Part shown: piece after piece, positions 1-7,905 of the stretch | Numbering within the stretch: position 1 is the first letter of the stretch | How the letters are laid out: the number at the start of each line of letters is the position of its first letter | Source of the DNA: Streptomyces sp. 2131.1 | Lineage (GTDB): Bacteria > Actinomycetota > Actinomycetes > Streptomycetales > Streptomycetaceae | Length of the DNA: 64,000 nt | NCBI RefSeq assembly: GCF_900105515.1 | Contig: NZ_FNSY01000001.1 | Coordinates: 1,240,001-1,304,000, forward strand | Reading direction: 5' to 3' | Program-made: the position numbers and the translations under genes | Notes under the pieces: generated by a model | Told to the model about the DNA's origin: nothing | Seen by the model: the letters and a program-made list of their open reading frames with translations, nothing else | The model's database searches: none

Positions 1-347
1 TTCTGTCCGCTCTCCTCGTCGGCGGCCCCGTCACGGCGGCCGCTTCGGCGACGACCACGTCGGTCGGCAGCATCTGCTACTCGGATCTGCCGTCCCAGGC
101 CCACGACACCCTGGACCTCATCGAGTCCGGCGGCCCGTTCCCGTACGACCAGGACGGCACCGTCTTCCAGAACCGCGAGGGCGTGCTGCCCTCGCAGAGC
201 ACCGGCTACTACCACGAGTACACCGTGATCACCCCCGGCTCCTCCACGCGCGGCGCGCGGCGCATCGTCACGGGTGAGGAGAGCCGGGAGGACTACTACA
301 CCGCCGACCACTACGAGACGTTCGACCTCGTCGACCACGACTGCTGA
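1..347 (+). CDS. Secreted guanyl-specific ribonuclease (RNase Sa-like), 5' truncated
   Basis: The reading frame is open from base 3 to a TGA at 345-347; the true start lies before the window. The first residues (LSALLVGGPVTAAASA) look like the end of a Sec signal peptide, followed by a mature domain of about 95 residues. That is the usual size of the small microbial RNase Sa/St family, which cleaves RNA 3' of G through a 2',3'-cyclic intermediate. The expected catalytic residues are visible in order: Glu in HEYTV, two Arg in STRGARRIV and His in ADHYETF. Two Cys, in SICYSD and at the C-terminus (HDC), could form the family disulfide. A barstar-like gene follows 71 bp downstream, which fits a secreted RNase with a cytoplasmic inhibitor. 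Family assignment is firm; the N-terminus is not visible. Confidence 0.88.
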   Translation, partial: LSALLVGGPVTAAASATTTSVGSICYSDLPSQAHDTLDLIESGGPFPYDQDGTVFQNREGVLPSQSTGYYHEYTVITPGSSTRGARRIVTGEESREDYYTADHYETFDLVDHDC

Positions 348-418
348 CCACTCCCCCGGTCCGGTCCGCGCCACAGTCCCCCACCTGCGGCGCGGACCGG
401 CGCGAGTACGCTCGCCCC

Positions 419-808
419 ATGACCGTGACCTATGTGATCGAGGGCTCCCGGATCACCGGCCCGGACAGCTTCTGGACCGTGGTCGGCGAGGCGGTGAACG
501 GGCCCGGCGGCTACTTCGGCCGCAATCTCGACGCCTTCGCGGACTGCCTGGGCGGCGGGATGGGCACGCCGGACGACGGCGACCTCGTCTTCGAGTGGCG
601 CGACCACGCCTTGTCCGCACGGGCGCTGGGGCACGCGGAGACCGCCCGCTACCTGGAACGGATGGCCGCCCGCGCCCATGAGAGCAACCGCGGCCGCCTG
701 CGGGAGGAGTGTGCGCAGGCGGCGGCGGGGCGCGGTCCGACCCTCTTCGACCGGCTGGTGGAGATCATCCGGGAGCGGTCGGGGCCGGACGCGCTCAGGC
801 TGCTCTGA
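419..808 (+). CDS. Barstar-family ribonuclease inhibitor
   Basis: A 129-aa acidic protein without a signal peptide. The N-terminal half (VIEGSRITGPDSFWTVVGEA, then GGYFGRNLDAFADCLGGG) matches the barstar fold, in which the GxxxGxNLDAxxDCL segment forms the helix and acidic surface that plugs the RNase active site. Barstar itself is about 90 aa, so the last 35-40 residues (from about RGPTLFDRL) are an extension typical of Streptomyces homologues. The start at the ATG follows a short intergenic gap after the RNase gene, in the same orientation. The gene pair suggests that the product protects the producer from its own secreted RNase before export. The binding partner is inferred from adjacency, not shown. 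Confidence 0.85.
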   Translation: MTVTYVIEGSRITGPDSFWTVVGEAVNGPGGYFGRNLDAFADCLGGGMGTPDDGDLVFEWRDHALSARALGHAETARYLERMAARAHESNRGRLREECAQAAAGRGPTLFDRLVEIIRERSGPDALRLL

Positions 809-818
809 GGCGGCCGGA

Positions 819-3167
819 TCAGTAGCGGGTGATGACGCTCACCTGCCCGAAGTCCCGCACGCCGTACAGGCTGATGTAGTGCGCGCCGGCCGCCGGGTGC
901 TCGACCGTGAGGGTGTGGGCGTTGCCGCTGCCAGTGGCCTTGGCCGTGTACGAACCGGTGGTCGCCCAGCCGCCGGCGCTGTAGTAGAGGTCGGCGTCGC
1001 CTGTCCCGCCGCTGGTGGTGATGGTCAGCCGGTCGGTGCCGGCGGGTATGTAGAGGTACAGGTGGGCGTAGTTGCCCCGGGTGGCGTGCTGCCCGTCCCG
1101 GGCGCAGTCCTGGCCGAGTTCGCGGGCGTCGCTGCCGGTGCACTGGGTGGCGGGCTCGGTCGGCGGGTTGGTCGTGGTGCCGCAACTGCCGGCCGCGCAC
1201 GCCGTGAGCCAGGTGTTCCAGCCGGCGTCGTAGCGGCTGCCGATGGTGGAGGTGAGCAGGGTGCGGGCGCCGTTCCAGTCGCCGGCGCGGTAGAGGCCCA
1301 GCAGCTTGTCCATGTCGGCGCGGTGCGACTGGAGCATGTAACGAACAGCCAGGTAGCCCCAGTTGTAGACGCGGGTCTGGTCGGCGTTCTCGTAGGTGGT
1401 GTCGAAGAGGGTGCGCAGGGTGTAGGTGTGCGCGGCGGCCTGGGTGAGGGCGTCGTCGTAGGTGACGTCGCGGTACGAGTAGGAGACGTACTCCGCGAAG
1501 CCCTCGATCCACCAGACGGTCGGGGTGGTGACACCGGCGCCGAAGTCGCCCGCCATGTCGAACCGGCCGTCGAGGTAGTGGGTGTACTCGTGGTTGAGGT
1601 TCCAGATCTGGAAGTCCGGCCGGACCCACTCGGCCTCGTAGGCGATGAACCGCGGCTGGTTCCCGGCCGCCGACGGGTCGCCCTCCAGGTACATCCCGCC
1701 GTTGTCGGTGTCGATGCCGTAGATGGCTCCGGCGTACGTCCGGTAGTCGGTGCTGGAGTCGAAGACGACCACCTCGATGGTGGTGTTGCGGTCCCCGGCG
1801 ACGGGCCCGTTGTCCCGGGCCACCTGGTGGAAGTAGGCGTCCTGCCCGCGCAGGCTGGTGCACGCCTTCGTGAGGTCGGCGGAGGACATCTGCTGGGCGA
1901 GGATGCGGATGCTGTCGCTGCACGTGTACGAGACCGGCAGGACGGCGCTCTTCAGGCGCGCTGCCAGGTCGCAGGTGCCGTACGCGGAGCAGTTCGCGCT
2001 GTCGTAGTAGTCGGCCATCTCGGCGAGGCCGACCCACAGCGGCGCGGTGGGCCCGGTGAGGGAGCTGCGGCCGAGGAGGTCGACGACCAGCGGCTTCGCC
2101 TTGGGGCGCAGCGTGTCCTCCTGGAGGAAGCGGGCCAGCTCGCGCCCCGCGTTGGAGGCCAGGTACGACTGGTCGGTGCCCAGGAGGTCCAGGTGGTCGC
2201 GGGCGAAGGCGGCGAGCGCGTCGAGCAGGCTCGGGTCGGACTCGACGACGCTGACGAACGCGGGCAGCTGGTGGCCCCGGAAGGTCACGGTGTACACGTT
2301 GTTGACCGCGTTGAGCATGTACCAGGAGCTGTTGTACGAGGAGTTGTAGCCGGCCAGCAGCCGCTTGACGACGAAGAGGTAGCGGGCGTTCTGCTCGGCG
2401 CTGTCGATGAGGGTGACGGCCTCGGCCAGGGTCTCGCCGTTGGCGTCGGTGACGTCGCGGGAGTGCGCGGAGGCGAAGAAGGCGTCCAGGCCGCCCTGGA
2501 TGGCGGTGCGCAGGGCGGTGCCGTACGAGCCGACGGTGCCGGGGTCGTAGTACTGCACGTAGTACCCGGCCCGGAGGTAGAGCACCAGTTGGGGCATGCC
2601 GGTGCTGCTGTCGCCGGGGTAGGCGGCCGATCCGTCGCGCAGGGCGTTCGCGACGGTGACCATCTGCGCCTCGCGGAAGGCGAGGTAGCCGTCGTTGCCC
2701 TTGACGGAGAAGAGGGCGTTGACGCAGTCGGCGGTGGACGCCTTGATCTGCTGGACGAGGGCGCTGCCGGTGCGGCCGGTGAAGTCGCTCACCGAGCAAG
2801 CCGCGGCCCGGGCGGGGGACTTCGCCCTCATGGAGGGGGCCGGGTGGCTCGGTTCGGCAGCGCGCGGGTCGTCGTAGTCCCGTCGCAGCGCGTCCTCGGA
2901 GGCGCTGAGCGGGGCCCGGTCGGCGGGGCTCACGGCCGCGCCGCCGAGGTGGGCGGGGTCCTGCGCGGTTGCGGTGAGGGCCTGTGCGGCGGGGCCGCCG
3001 GGCCCGGGCGCCGCCTCGCCGGCCGTCCGGTGCGCGGTGGTGGCCGGGACGGCGGGCCGGAGCGCGTCCGCCCTGGCCGGGGCGGTGAGCATGCCGACGC
3101 CCAGACAGGTCGCCAGGGCCGCGGTGGCGATTGCGGTGAATCGCTGTCGGACCGTTCTCTTCTTCAC
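819..3167 (-). CDS. Secreted microbial collagenase (peptidase family M9)
   Basis: A 782-aa secreted zinc metalloprotease predicted to cut triple-helical collagen or gelatin. I chose the GTG at 3167 (VKKRTVRQRF) because GGGAGG lies 6 nt upstream and a clear signal peptide follows (ATAALATCLGVGMLTAPARA); the frame extends 38 codons further upstream but without a ribosome site. Domain order is signal peptide, M9 N-terminal activator-like region, catalytic domain, then a C-terminal PPC-type domain over roughly the last 110 residues. The zinc motif HEYTH is at residues 526-530, and the third ligand is probably Glu555 in WWIEGFAEY. The gene lies downstream of, and on the same strand as, the hydroxyproline catabolic genes, and has an operator-like sequence upstream. 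Collagen is the natural source of hydroxyproline, so shared purpose is likely. Confidence 0.93.
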   Translation of the reverse strand: MKKRTVRQRFTAIATAALATCLGVGMLTAPARADALRPAVPATTAHRTAGEAAPGPGGPAAQALTATAQDPAHLGGAAVSPADRAPLSASEDALRRDYDDPRAAEPSHPAPSMRAKSPARAAACSVSDFTGRTGSALVQQIKASTADCVNALFSVKGNDGYLAFREAQMVTVANALRDGSAAYPGDSSTGMPQLVLYLRAGYYVQYYDPGTVGSYGTALRTAIQGGLDAFFASAHSRDVTDANGETLAEAVTLIDSAEQNARYLFVVKRLLAGYNSSYNSSWYMLNAVNNVYTVTFRGHQLPAFVSVVESDPSLLDALAAFARDHLDLLGTDQSYLASNAGRELARFLQEDTLRPKAKPLVVDLLGRSSLTGPTAPLWVGLAEMADYYDSANCSAYGTCDLAARLKSAVLPVSYTCSDSIRILAQQMSSADLTKACTSLRGQDAYFHQVARDNGPVAGDRNTTIEVVVFDSSTDYRTYAGAIYGIDTDNGGMYLEGDPSAAGNQPRFIAYEAEWVRPDFQIWNLNHEYTHYLDGRFDMAGDFGAGVTTPTVWWIEGFAEYVSYSYRDVTYDDALTQAAAHTYTLRTLFDTTYENADQTRVYNWGYLAVRYMLQSHRADMDKLLGLYRAGDWNGARTLLTSTIGSRYDAGWNTWLTACAAGSCGTTTNPPTEPATQCTGSDARELGQDCARDGQHATRGNYAHLYLYIPAGTDRLTITTSGGTGDADLYYSAGGWATTGSYTAKATGSGNAHTLTVEHPAAGAHYISLYGVRDFGQVSVITRY

Positions 3168-3312
3168 GTGCCGCCTCCCAGCGGTGTGGGGACCGCGCGA
3201 CGCTGCGCGGCCGTGGGGGTTGGCGCGGGTGAGGCCGGACGGGGATGAGGCCGTCCACCGGGGGTGACGGGAACGGCGCATGACATGGACACGACCTCTG
3301 CGTAGCCGTCAG

Positions 3313-3335
3313 TACAATGGCACATGTCACATGTC
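3313..3335 (-). promoter_or_regulatory. Putative GntR operator upstream of collagenase
   Basis: The 236-bp gap before the collagenase gene contains TACAATGGCACATGTCACAT (3313-3332). Read on the minus strand it gives ATGTGACATGTG. The core ATGTGAC recurs in front of the gntR gene (4144-4150) and in front of the D-hydroxyproline dehydrogenase operon (9121-9127). Shared control by the neighbouring FCD regulator is an inference from the repeat. Confidence 0.4.
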
Positions 3336-3403
3336 TTTAGGAAGCGGCCGTCAGAACATTCGTGCGGACGTCAACAGCCCTTGGGAGCCAGAGGGTTTGG
3401 GAA

Positions 3404-4105
3404 CTACGCCCGACCGGCCGGGGCCTTCGCCGCATCGGTCCGGTCGTCACCGGCCCACAGGGAGCGGACGTGCGACATGTGCGCGAGCATGCAGGCCTCG
3501 GCGCCCTCCGCGTCCCCCGCGACCACCAGGTCGAGCAGCTGCACGTGCTCCTCCGCCGAAGCGGTCAACTGCCCGGAATCGGCCAGGCGGTTGAGCCCGA
3601 AGAGCCGCGAGCGCTTGCGCAGCTCGCCGACCTCCTCGACCAGCCGGCGGTTGCCCGCGAGGGCGAGCAGGGCCAGGTGGAAGCGGCGGTCCGCCTCCAG
3701 GTAGCCCAGGATGTCGTGGCGCCGGGCGGCCTCGACGATCTCCTGCGCGACGGGCCGCAGCGCCTCCAGCTCGTCCGTGAGGCCCATCCGCGCGATCCGG
3801 CCGACGGTGGGGACCTCGATCATCGCGCGCAGCTCGGTGAAGTCGTCGAGGTCCTGCTCGGTCAGTTCGGTGATGCGGAAGCCCTTGTTGCGGACGGCCT
3901 CGACCTGGCCCTCGCGCACCAGGTCGAGCATCGCCTCACGGACGGGGGTGGCGGATACGCCGAACTGGGCGGCGAGCGCGGGCGCCGAGTAGACCGTGCC
4001 GGGACTCAGTTCGCCGGAGATGAGCGCCGCCCGCAGCGCGTGCGCCACCTGGTCGCGCAGGTGCTCCTGCGCCGAGATGGCGTTCAGCGACGTGAGGCGG
4101 GCCAT
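3404..4105 (-). CDS. GntR/FCD transcriptional regulator of hydroxyproline genes
   Basis: A 233-aa protein. The start is the ATG of MARLTSLNAIS, with GGAGGA 6 nt upstream; an in-frame start 13 codons earlier has no ribosome site. The N-terminal ~70 residues are a winged helix of the GntR type (LRDQVAHALRAALISGELSPG, then LAAQFGVSATPVREAMLDLV). The rest is an all-helical FCD ligand domain, including the metal-site region RRFHLALLALAGNR and the late His in HMSHVRS. FCD regulators usually repress catabolic operons and release DNA on binding a small organic acid. It sits between the hydroxyproline enzymes and the collagenase gene. The effector is probably a hydroxyproline-pathway intermediate, but that is inference. 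Confidence 0.88.
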   Translation of the reverse strand: MARLTSLNAISAQEHLRDQVAHALRAALISGELSPGTVYSAPALAAQFGVSATPVREAMLDLVREGQVEAVRNKGFRITELTEQDLDDFTELRAMIEVPTVGRIARMGLTDELEALRPVAQEIVEAARRHDILGYLEADRRFHLALLALAGNRRLVEEVGELRKRSRLFGLNRLADSGQLTASAEEHVQLLDLVVAGDAEGAEACMLAHMSHVRSLWAGDDRTDAAKAPAGRA

Positions 4106-4140
4106 GTCTGTTCCTCCAGCACCGTACGGGGCCCCAGAAT

Positions 4141-4155
4141 ACAATGTGACGTTGT
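4141..4155. promoter_or_regulatory. Inverted-repeat operator before gntR
   Basis: ACAATGTGACGTTGT is an inverted repeat (ACAA...TTGT around a TGTGACG centre), 36 bp upstream of the regulator's start codon and 20 bp after the epimerase stop codon. Position and symmetry fit an autoregulatory GntR site. It shares ATGTGAC with the sites before the collagenase gene and before the first gene of the dehydrogenase operon. Confidence 0.5.
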
Positions 4156-4174
4156 CCCTGAGGCGGGTGCGGGT

Positions 4175-5176
4175 TCACAGCAGAAACCCCTCCGGGAACG
4201 GGTCGTCGGGGTCGAGGAAGTACTGCGCGGTCCCGGTGATCCAGGCCCGTCCCGTGACCGTCGGGACGACCGCCGGCAGCGTGCCCACCGTGGTCTCACC
4301 GACCAGCCGGCCGCTGAACCGGGTGCCGATGAAGGACTCGTTGACGAAGTCCCGGTCCAGCGGGAGTTCCCCCCGGGCGTGCAGCTGGGCCATCCGCGCG
4401 GACGTGCCGGTGCCGCAGGGCGAGCGGTCGAACCAGCCGGGGTGGATGGCCATCGCGTGCCGCGAGTGCGCCGCGTCGGATCCCGGCGCGATCAACTGGA
4501 CGTGCTTGAGCCCGTGGATGTCCGGGTCCAGGGGATGGACCGGCCGGTCCGTGGCGTTGACCGCGTCCATCAACGCCAGTCCCGCCGCCAGCAGTTCGTC
4601 CTTGCGCGACCGGTCGAACGGCAGGCCCAGGTCCTCCAGCCGCACCATCGCGTAGAAGTTGCCCCCGTAGGCGAGGTCGTACGGCACGTCACCGAAACCG
4701 GGGACCTTCGCGGTGAGATCCAGCCCGGCGCTGAAGGCCGGCACATTGGTGAGGGTGACGGAGGCGGCGGCCCCGTCCTCCACGCGGACGTCCACGGTGA
4801 CAAGCCCGGCGGGGGTGTCCAGCCGTACGGTGGTGACCGGTTCGGTGACCGCGACCATGCCGGTCTCCACCAGTACGGTGGCCACCCCGATGGTGCCGTG
4901 CCCGCACATCGGCAGGCAGCCGGAGACCTCCATGAACAGCACCCCGAAGTCCGCGTCGGGCCTGGTCGGCGGCTGGAGGACGGCACCGCTCATCGCCGCG
5001 TGGCCGCGCGGCTCGTACATCAGCAGGGTGCGCACCGCGTCCCGGTGCGCGACGAAGTGGGCGCGGCGCTCGGCCATGGTGGCGCCGGGGAGCGTGCCGA
5101 TCCCGCCGGTGATGACGCGGGTGGGCATGCCCTCGGTGTGCGAGTCGACGGCGTGGAAGACATGGCGGCTGCGCAT
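4175..5176 (-). CDS. 4-hydroxyproline 2-epimerase (proline racemase family)
   Basis: A 333-aa cytoplasmic, cofactor-free enzyme that would convert trans-4-hydroxy-L-proline to cis-4-hydroxy-D-proline. The start is the ATG at 5176, preceded by GGGGAG; the frame extends much further upstream only as a shadow of the next gene. Both catalytic cysteines are present, Cys91 in LPMCGHGTIG and Cys254 in SPCGTGTS. This separates it from the related dehydratases, which replace the first Cys by Thr/Ser. The family also includes proline racemases. I favour hydroxyproline because the neighbours are a D-amino acid oxidase-type subunit, [2Fe-2S] and FAD subunits and a DapA-family enzyme, the standard set for D-hydroxyproline breakdown. 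It is 13 bp downstream of the DapA-like gene. Confidence 0.9.
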   Translation of the reverse strand: MRSRHVFHAVDSHTEGMPTRVITGGIGTLPGATMAERRAHFVAHRDAVRTLLMYEPRGHAAMSGAVLQPPTRPDADFGVLFMEVSGCLPMCGHGTIGVATVLVETGMVAVTEPVTTVRLDTPAGLVTVDVRVEDGAAASVTLTNVPAFSAGLDLTAKVPGFGDVPYDLAYGGNFYAMVRLEDLGLPFDRSRKDELLAAGLALMDAVNATDRPVHPLDPDIHGLKHVQLIAPGSDAAHSRHAMAIHPGWFDRSPCGTGTSARMAQLHARGELPLDRDFVNESFIGTRFSGRLVGETTVGTLPAVVPTVTGRAWITGTAQYFLDPDDPFPEGFLL

Positions 5177-5189
5177 CGTCTCTCCCCTC

Positions 5190-6092
5190 TCAGCCCAGGC
5201 CCTCGGCGAGCGCCTTCTCGGTGGCGGCGCGTACGGAGGCGAGGGCGTCCGCGCCGAGCGGCAGGCGGGGCGGGCGGGTCGGGCCGCCGTGCCGGCCGAC
5301 GACGTCCATGGACGCCTTGATGGCCTGGACGAACTCCGGCTTGGAGTCCCAGCGCAGCAGCGGGTGCAGCCGCCGGTAGAGCGGCAGGGCCCGTTCCAGG
5401 TCGCCGGCGACGGCCGCCCGGTACAGCTCGACGCAGCCGGCCGGGAGCATGTTGGGGCAGCCGGCGATCCAGCCGACGGCCCCGGCCAGGGCGAGTTCCA
5501 GCAGGACGTCGTCGGCGCCCACGAGCAGGTCGAGCCCGGGCGCCTCCTCCGCGATCTCGTACGCCCTGCGGACGTCACCGCTGAACTCCTTGACGGCGAC
5601 GATCGAACCCTCCGCGTGGAGCTGCCCGAGCAGCCGGGGCGTCAGGTCCACCTTGGTGTCGTACGGGTTGTTGTACGCCACGACGGGCAGGCCGGCCGCC
5701 GCCACCTCGGCGTAGTGGGCGCGCACGGCCGCGTCCTCGCAGAGGTAGCCGTTGGGCGGCAGCAGCAGGACGGACCCTGTCCCCGCATCGGCCGCCTCCT
5801 CGGCCCGGCGCCGGGACTGGACACTGTCGTACGAGGAGACCCCGGGCATCACCCTGTCCCCGTCCCCGGCCGCCTCGACGGCGACGCGCACGACGTCCTG
5901 CCGTTCCCGGTCGGTGAGGGTCTGGTACTCCCCCAGCGAGCCGTTGGGCACCACGCCGTCGCAGCCCGCGGCGATGAGGTCTCGGACGTGGGCTGCGTAC
6001 GCGTCGAAGTCGATGGACCGGTCCTCGCGCAGGGTGAGCGGGGTGGCGACCATGACGCCCCGCCAGGGGGCGCGGGTGGGCTCGGCTGTCAT
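5190..6092 (-). CDS. DapA-family lyase, probable pyrroline-4-hydroxy-2-carboxylate deaminase
   Basis: A 300-aa (beta/alpha)8 barrel of the dihydrodipicolinate synthase/N-acetylneuraminate lyase family. The start ATG has AAGGAG 5 nt upstream. The Schiff-base lysine is Lys168 in VAVKEFSGD, and the substrate-loop motif is PNGSLGEYQTL. Members of this family placed in hydroxyproline operons remove ammonia and water from delta1-pyrroline-4-hydroxy-2-carboxylate, giving 2-oxoglutarate semialdehyde. The context here (epimerase downstream, D-hydroxyproline dehydrogenase subunits upstream) supports that role over lysine biosynthesis. The final dehydrogenase that would make 2-oxoglutarate is not in this window. 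Confidence 0.85.
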   Translation of the reverse strand: MTAEPTRAPWRGVMVATPLTLREDRSIDFDAYAAHVRDLIAAGCDGVVPNGSLGEYQTLTDRERQDVVRVAVEAAGDGDRVMPGVSSYDSVQSRRRAEEAADAGTGSVLLLPPNGYLCEDAAVRAHYAEVAAAGLPVVAYNNPYDTKVDLTPRLLGQLHAEGSIVAVKEFSGDVRRAYEIAEEAPGLDLLVGADDVLLELALAGAVGWIAGCPNMLPAGCVELYRAAVAGDLERALPLYRRLHPLLRWDSKPEFVQAIKASMDVVGRHGGPTRPPRLPLGADALASVRAATEKALAEGLG

Positions 6093-6167
6093 ACGGGCTC
6101 CTTCGAAGTAGGTGCGGGTACGGGCGGCCCAGGCGTCCTCGGACCGGACGGCGCCGGGTACGTGGGC

Positions 6168-7586
6168 TCACGCGTCCTCGGACCGGACGGCCCGGGCGAG
6201 CGTGGAGAGCGGGACCGGGCAGGCGAGCGGGCGCCGGTCGGGTGGCGTGTCGGCCGCCGGGCCGGCGAGGGTCCGGACGGCGAAGCCGCAGGTACGTCCC
6301 TGGCACCAGCCCATACCGGCCCGGGTGAGGAGCTTGGCCGTACGGCTGTCCCCGGCGCCCAGCTCGTCGACGGCGGTACGGATCGCCCCGGCGGTGACCT
6401 CCTCGCACCGGCAGACCTCGGTGTCGGGGGCGAGCCACTCGGGCCACCCCGGTCCGGGCCGGTGCACGGCCCCCATCAGCGCGGCGAACCCACGCATCCG
6501 GCGCCGGTGCCGGCGCAGCGCCGCCACGCGGGCCGGGGCCCGTCCGCCGCGTGCGTCGGCGATCACCGACAACGCGGCCGACTCCCCTTCGGCCAGGGCG
6601 AGCCGTACCCCGCCGATGCCGCCGGTCTCGCCGGCGGCCCAGACGCCGGGCACGGTGGTGCGCAGGTCCTCGTCGAGCCGCAGCACGGCCGAACCGTCGG
6701 CGTCGGTCCGGGTGGCGCAGCCGAGTCCGAGGGCGAGGTCCAGTTGCGGGACGAGGCCGTGGCCGACGGCGAGCGCGTCGCAGTCGATGCGCCGTCCGGT
6801 CCCCGGGACGGGCCGCCAGGCGCGGTCGAGCCGGCTGACCGTGACCCCCTCCACGCGCTGGGTGCCGTGGACGGCGGTGACGGCTCGGTGCGTGAGCATC
6901 CGCACCCCGAACCGGGCCAGCCCGGCCCGGTGGCGTGCGCCCTCGGCGAGGCGGTCCGGGTTCGCGGCCAGGATCAGGGGTGCGCGGCCGTACGCCCGGT
7001 AGCCGGCGGCCTCGACCAGCGCGGGCACCTGCGCCCCGGCGCGGGCCAGGGTGAGGGCGACCGCCTGGAGCAGCGGCCCGCTCCCGGCGACGACGACGCG
7101 CCGTCCGGGCAGCACGAGCCCGGACTTGAGCATGGCCTGCGCCCCGGCCGCGCCGACCACGCCGGGCAGCGTCCAGCCGGGGAAGGGCAGTTGGCGCTCG
7201 ACGGCCCCGGTCGCGAGGACGAGGCGGCGGGCGCGCAGGGTGACGCCTTCGCGGCCGTCGGGTCCGGTGAGCGCGTGCAGGACGCGGTCATCGCCGGTCC
7301 GCGTCGCCGCCCAGACCTGGTGGCCGGTGAGGTGGCGCAGGCGCCCGGCGTCGCGGTGCCGGGCGAGGCGGGCGGTGAGCGCGGTGAAGGTGGACCAGCC
7401 GTGGTGCAGGGCCTCCGGGCGGATGGCACCGAGGCCGGGGGCGGGCGCGCGGTAGTACTGACCGCCGGGGGCGTCGGCCGCGTCGACGAGCAGCACGTCG
7501 AGCCCGGCGTCGGCGGCGGTGACGGCTGCGGCGAGCCCGGCGGGCCCCGCGCCCACCACGGCGACGTCCCCGTGGTCAGACGGCAT
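6168..7586 (-). CDS. FAD/NAD(P)-binding subunit of D-hydroxyproline dehydrogenase
   Basis: A 472-aa flavoprotein. I chose the ATG at 7586 (MPSDHGDVAVVGAGPAG), which has AGGAGGGG upstream and overlaps the preceding ferredoxin-like gene by 11 bp. A GxGxxG dinucleotide fold is at the N-terminus, a second nucleotide-binding fold (RRVVVAGSGPLLQAVAL) is near the middle, and an ATGAVE-type motif lies between them. The C-terminal ~90 residues carry a BFD-like iron-sulfur site, CRCEE followed by CQGRTC. This layout matches the alpha-type subunit of multicomponent D-hydroxyproline, octopine and nopaline dehydrogenases, which passes electrons from the catalytic flavin subunit to an acceptor. Overlap with both neighbours in operon order supports a single enzyme complex. 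Confidence 0.85.
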   Translation of the reverse strand: MPSDHGDVAVVGAGPAGLAAAVTAADAGLDVLLVDAADAPGGQYYRAPAPGLGAIRPEALHHGWSTFTALTARLARHRDAGRLRHLTGHQVWAATRTGDDRVLHALTGPDGREGVTLRARRLVLATGAVERQLPFPGWTLPGVVGAAGAQAMLKSGLVLPGRRVVVAGSGPLLQAVALTLARAGAQVPALVEAAGYRAYGRAPLILAANPDRLAEGARHRAGLARFGVRMLTHRAVTAVHGTQRVEGVTVSRLDRAWRPVPGTGRRIDCDALAVGHGLVPQLDLALGLGCATRTDADGSAVLRLDEDLRTTVPGVWAAGETGGIGGVRLALAEGESAALSVIADARGGRAPARVAALRRHRRRMRGFAALMGAVHRPGPGWPEWLAPDTEVCRCEEVTAGAIRTAVDELGAGDSRTAKLLTRAGMGWCQGRTCGFAVRTLAGPAADTPPDRRPLACPVPLSTLARAVRSEDA

Positions 7587-7905
7587 GTCCGTTCCCCTCC
7601 TGGGTCGTGACGGCGTCGCCGGGGCGGGCGGGCAGCAGGCAGGCGCGCAGATTGGGCCGGCCGTTGACCATGGCCAGGCACTCGAAGCAGGAGCCGATCC
7701 CGCAGAACGCCCCCCTGGGCCGGCTGCCCACCCGCGTGGTGCGCCAGCTGAGGACGGAGGCGGCCCACAGCGCGGCCGCGATGCTCTGCCCCGGCAGCGC
7801 GCGCACCGGGTGCCCGTCGAAGGTGAACTCGAACCCGGGTCCGGGCTCGGCACCGGCCAGGGCGGCCGGCGTACGTGCGGGGTCGCGTCGGCGTACTCGT
7901 CTCAC
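7576..7905 (-). CDS. [2Fe-2S] small subunit of D-hydroxyproline dehydrogenase
   Basis: A 109-aa ferredoxin-like protein. The GTG start overlaps the stop codon of the upstream oxidase gene (GTGA) and has AGGAG 5 nt before it. The iron-sulfur motif CGIGSCFEC followed by RACL gives four cysteines for a plant-type [2Fe-2S] cluster. The protein matches the small iron-sulfur subunits (often annotated as (2Fe-2S)-binding protein) that bridge the two flavoprotein subunits in dye-linked D-hydroxyproline dehydrogenases. Translational coupling on both sides implies equal expression with its partners. Confidence 0.85.
   Translation of the reverse strand: MRRVRRRDPARTPAALAGAEPGPGFEFTFDGHPVRALPGQSIAAALWAASVLSWRTTRVGSRPRGAFCGIGSCFECLAMVNGRPNLRACLLPARPGDAVTTQEGNGHAV

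Noticed and set aside
649..3330. 893-aa minus frame and 856-aa plus frame overlapping the collagenase gene
   Set aside because: Arg/Pro-rich shadows caused by GC-biased third positions. The collagenase frame has a signal peptide, HEYTH zinc motif and good ribosome site.
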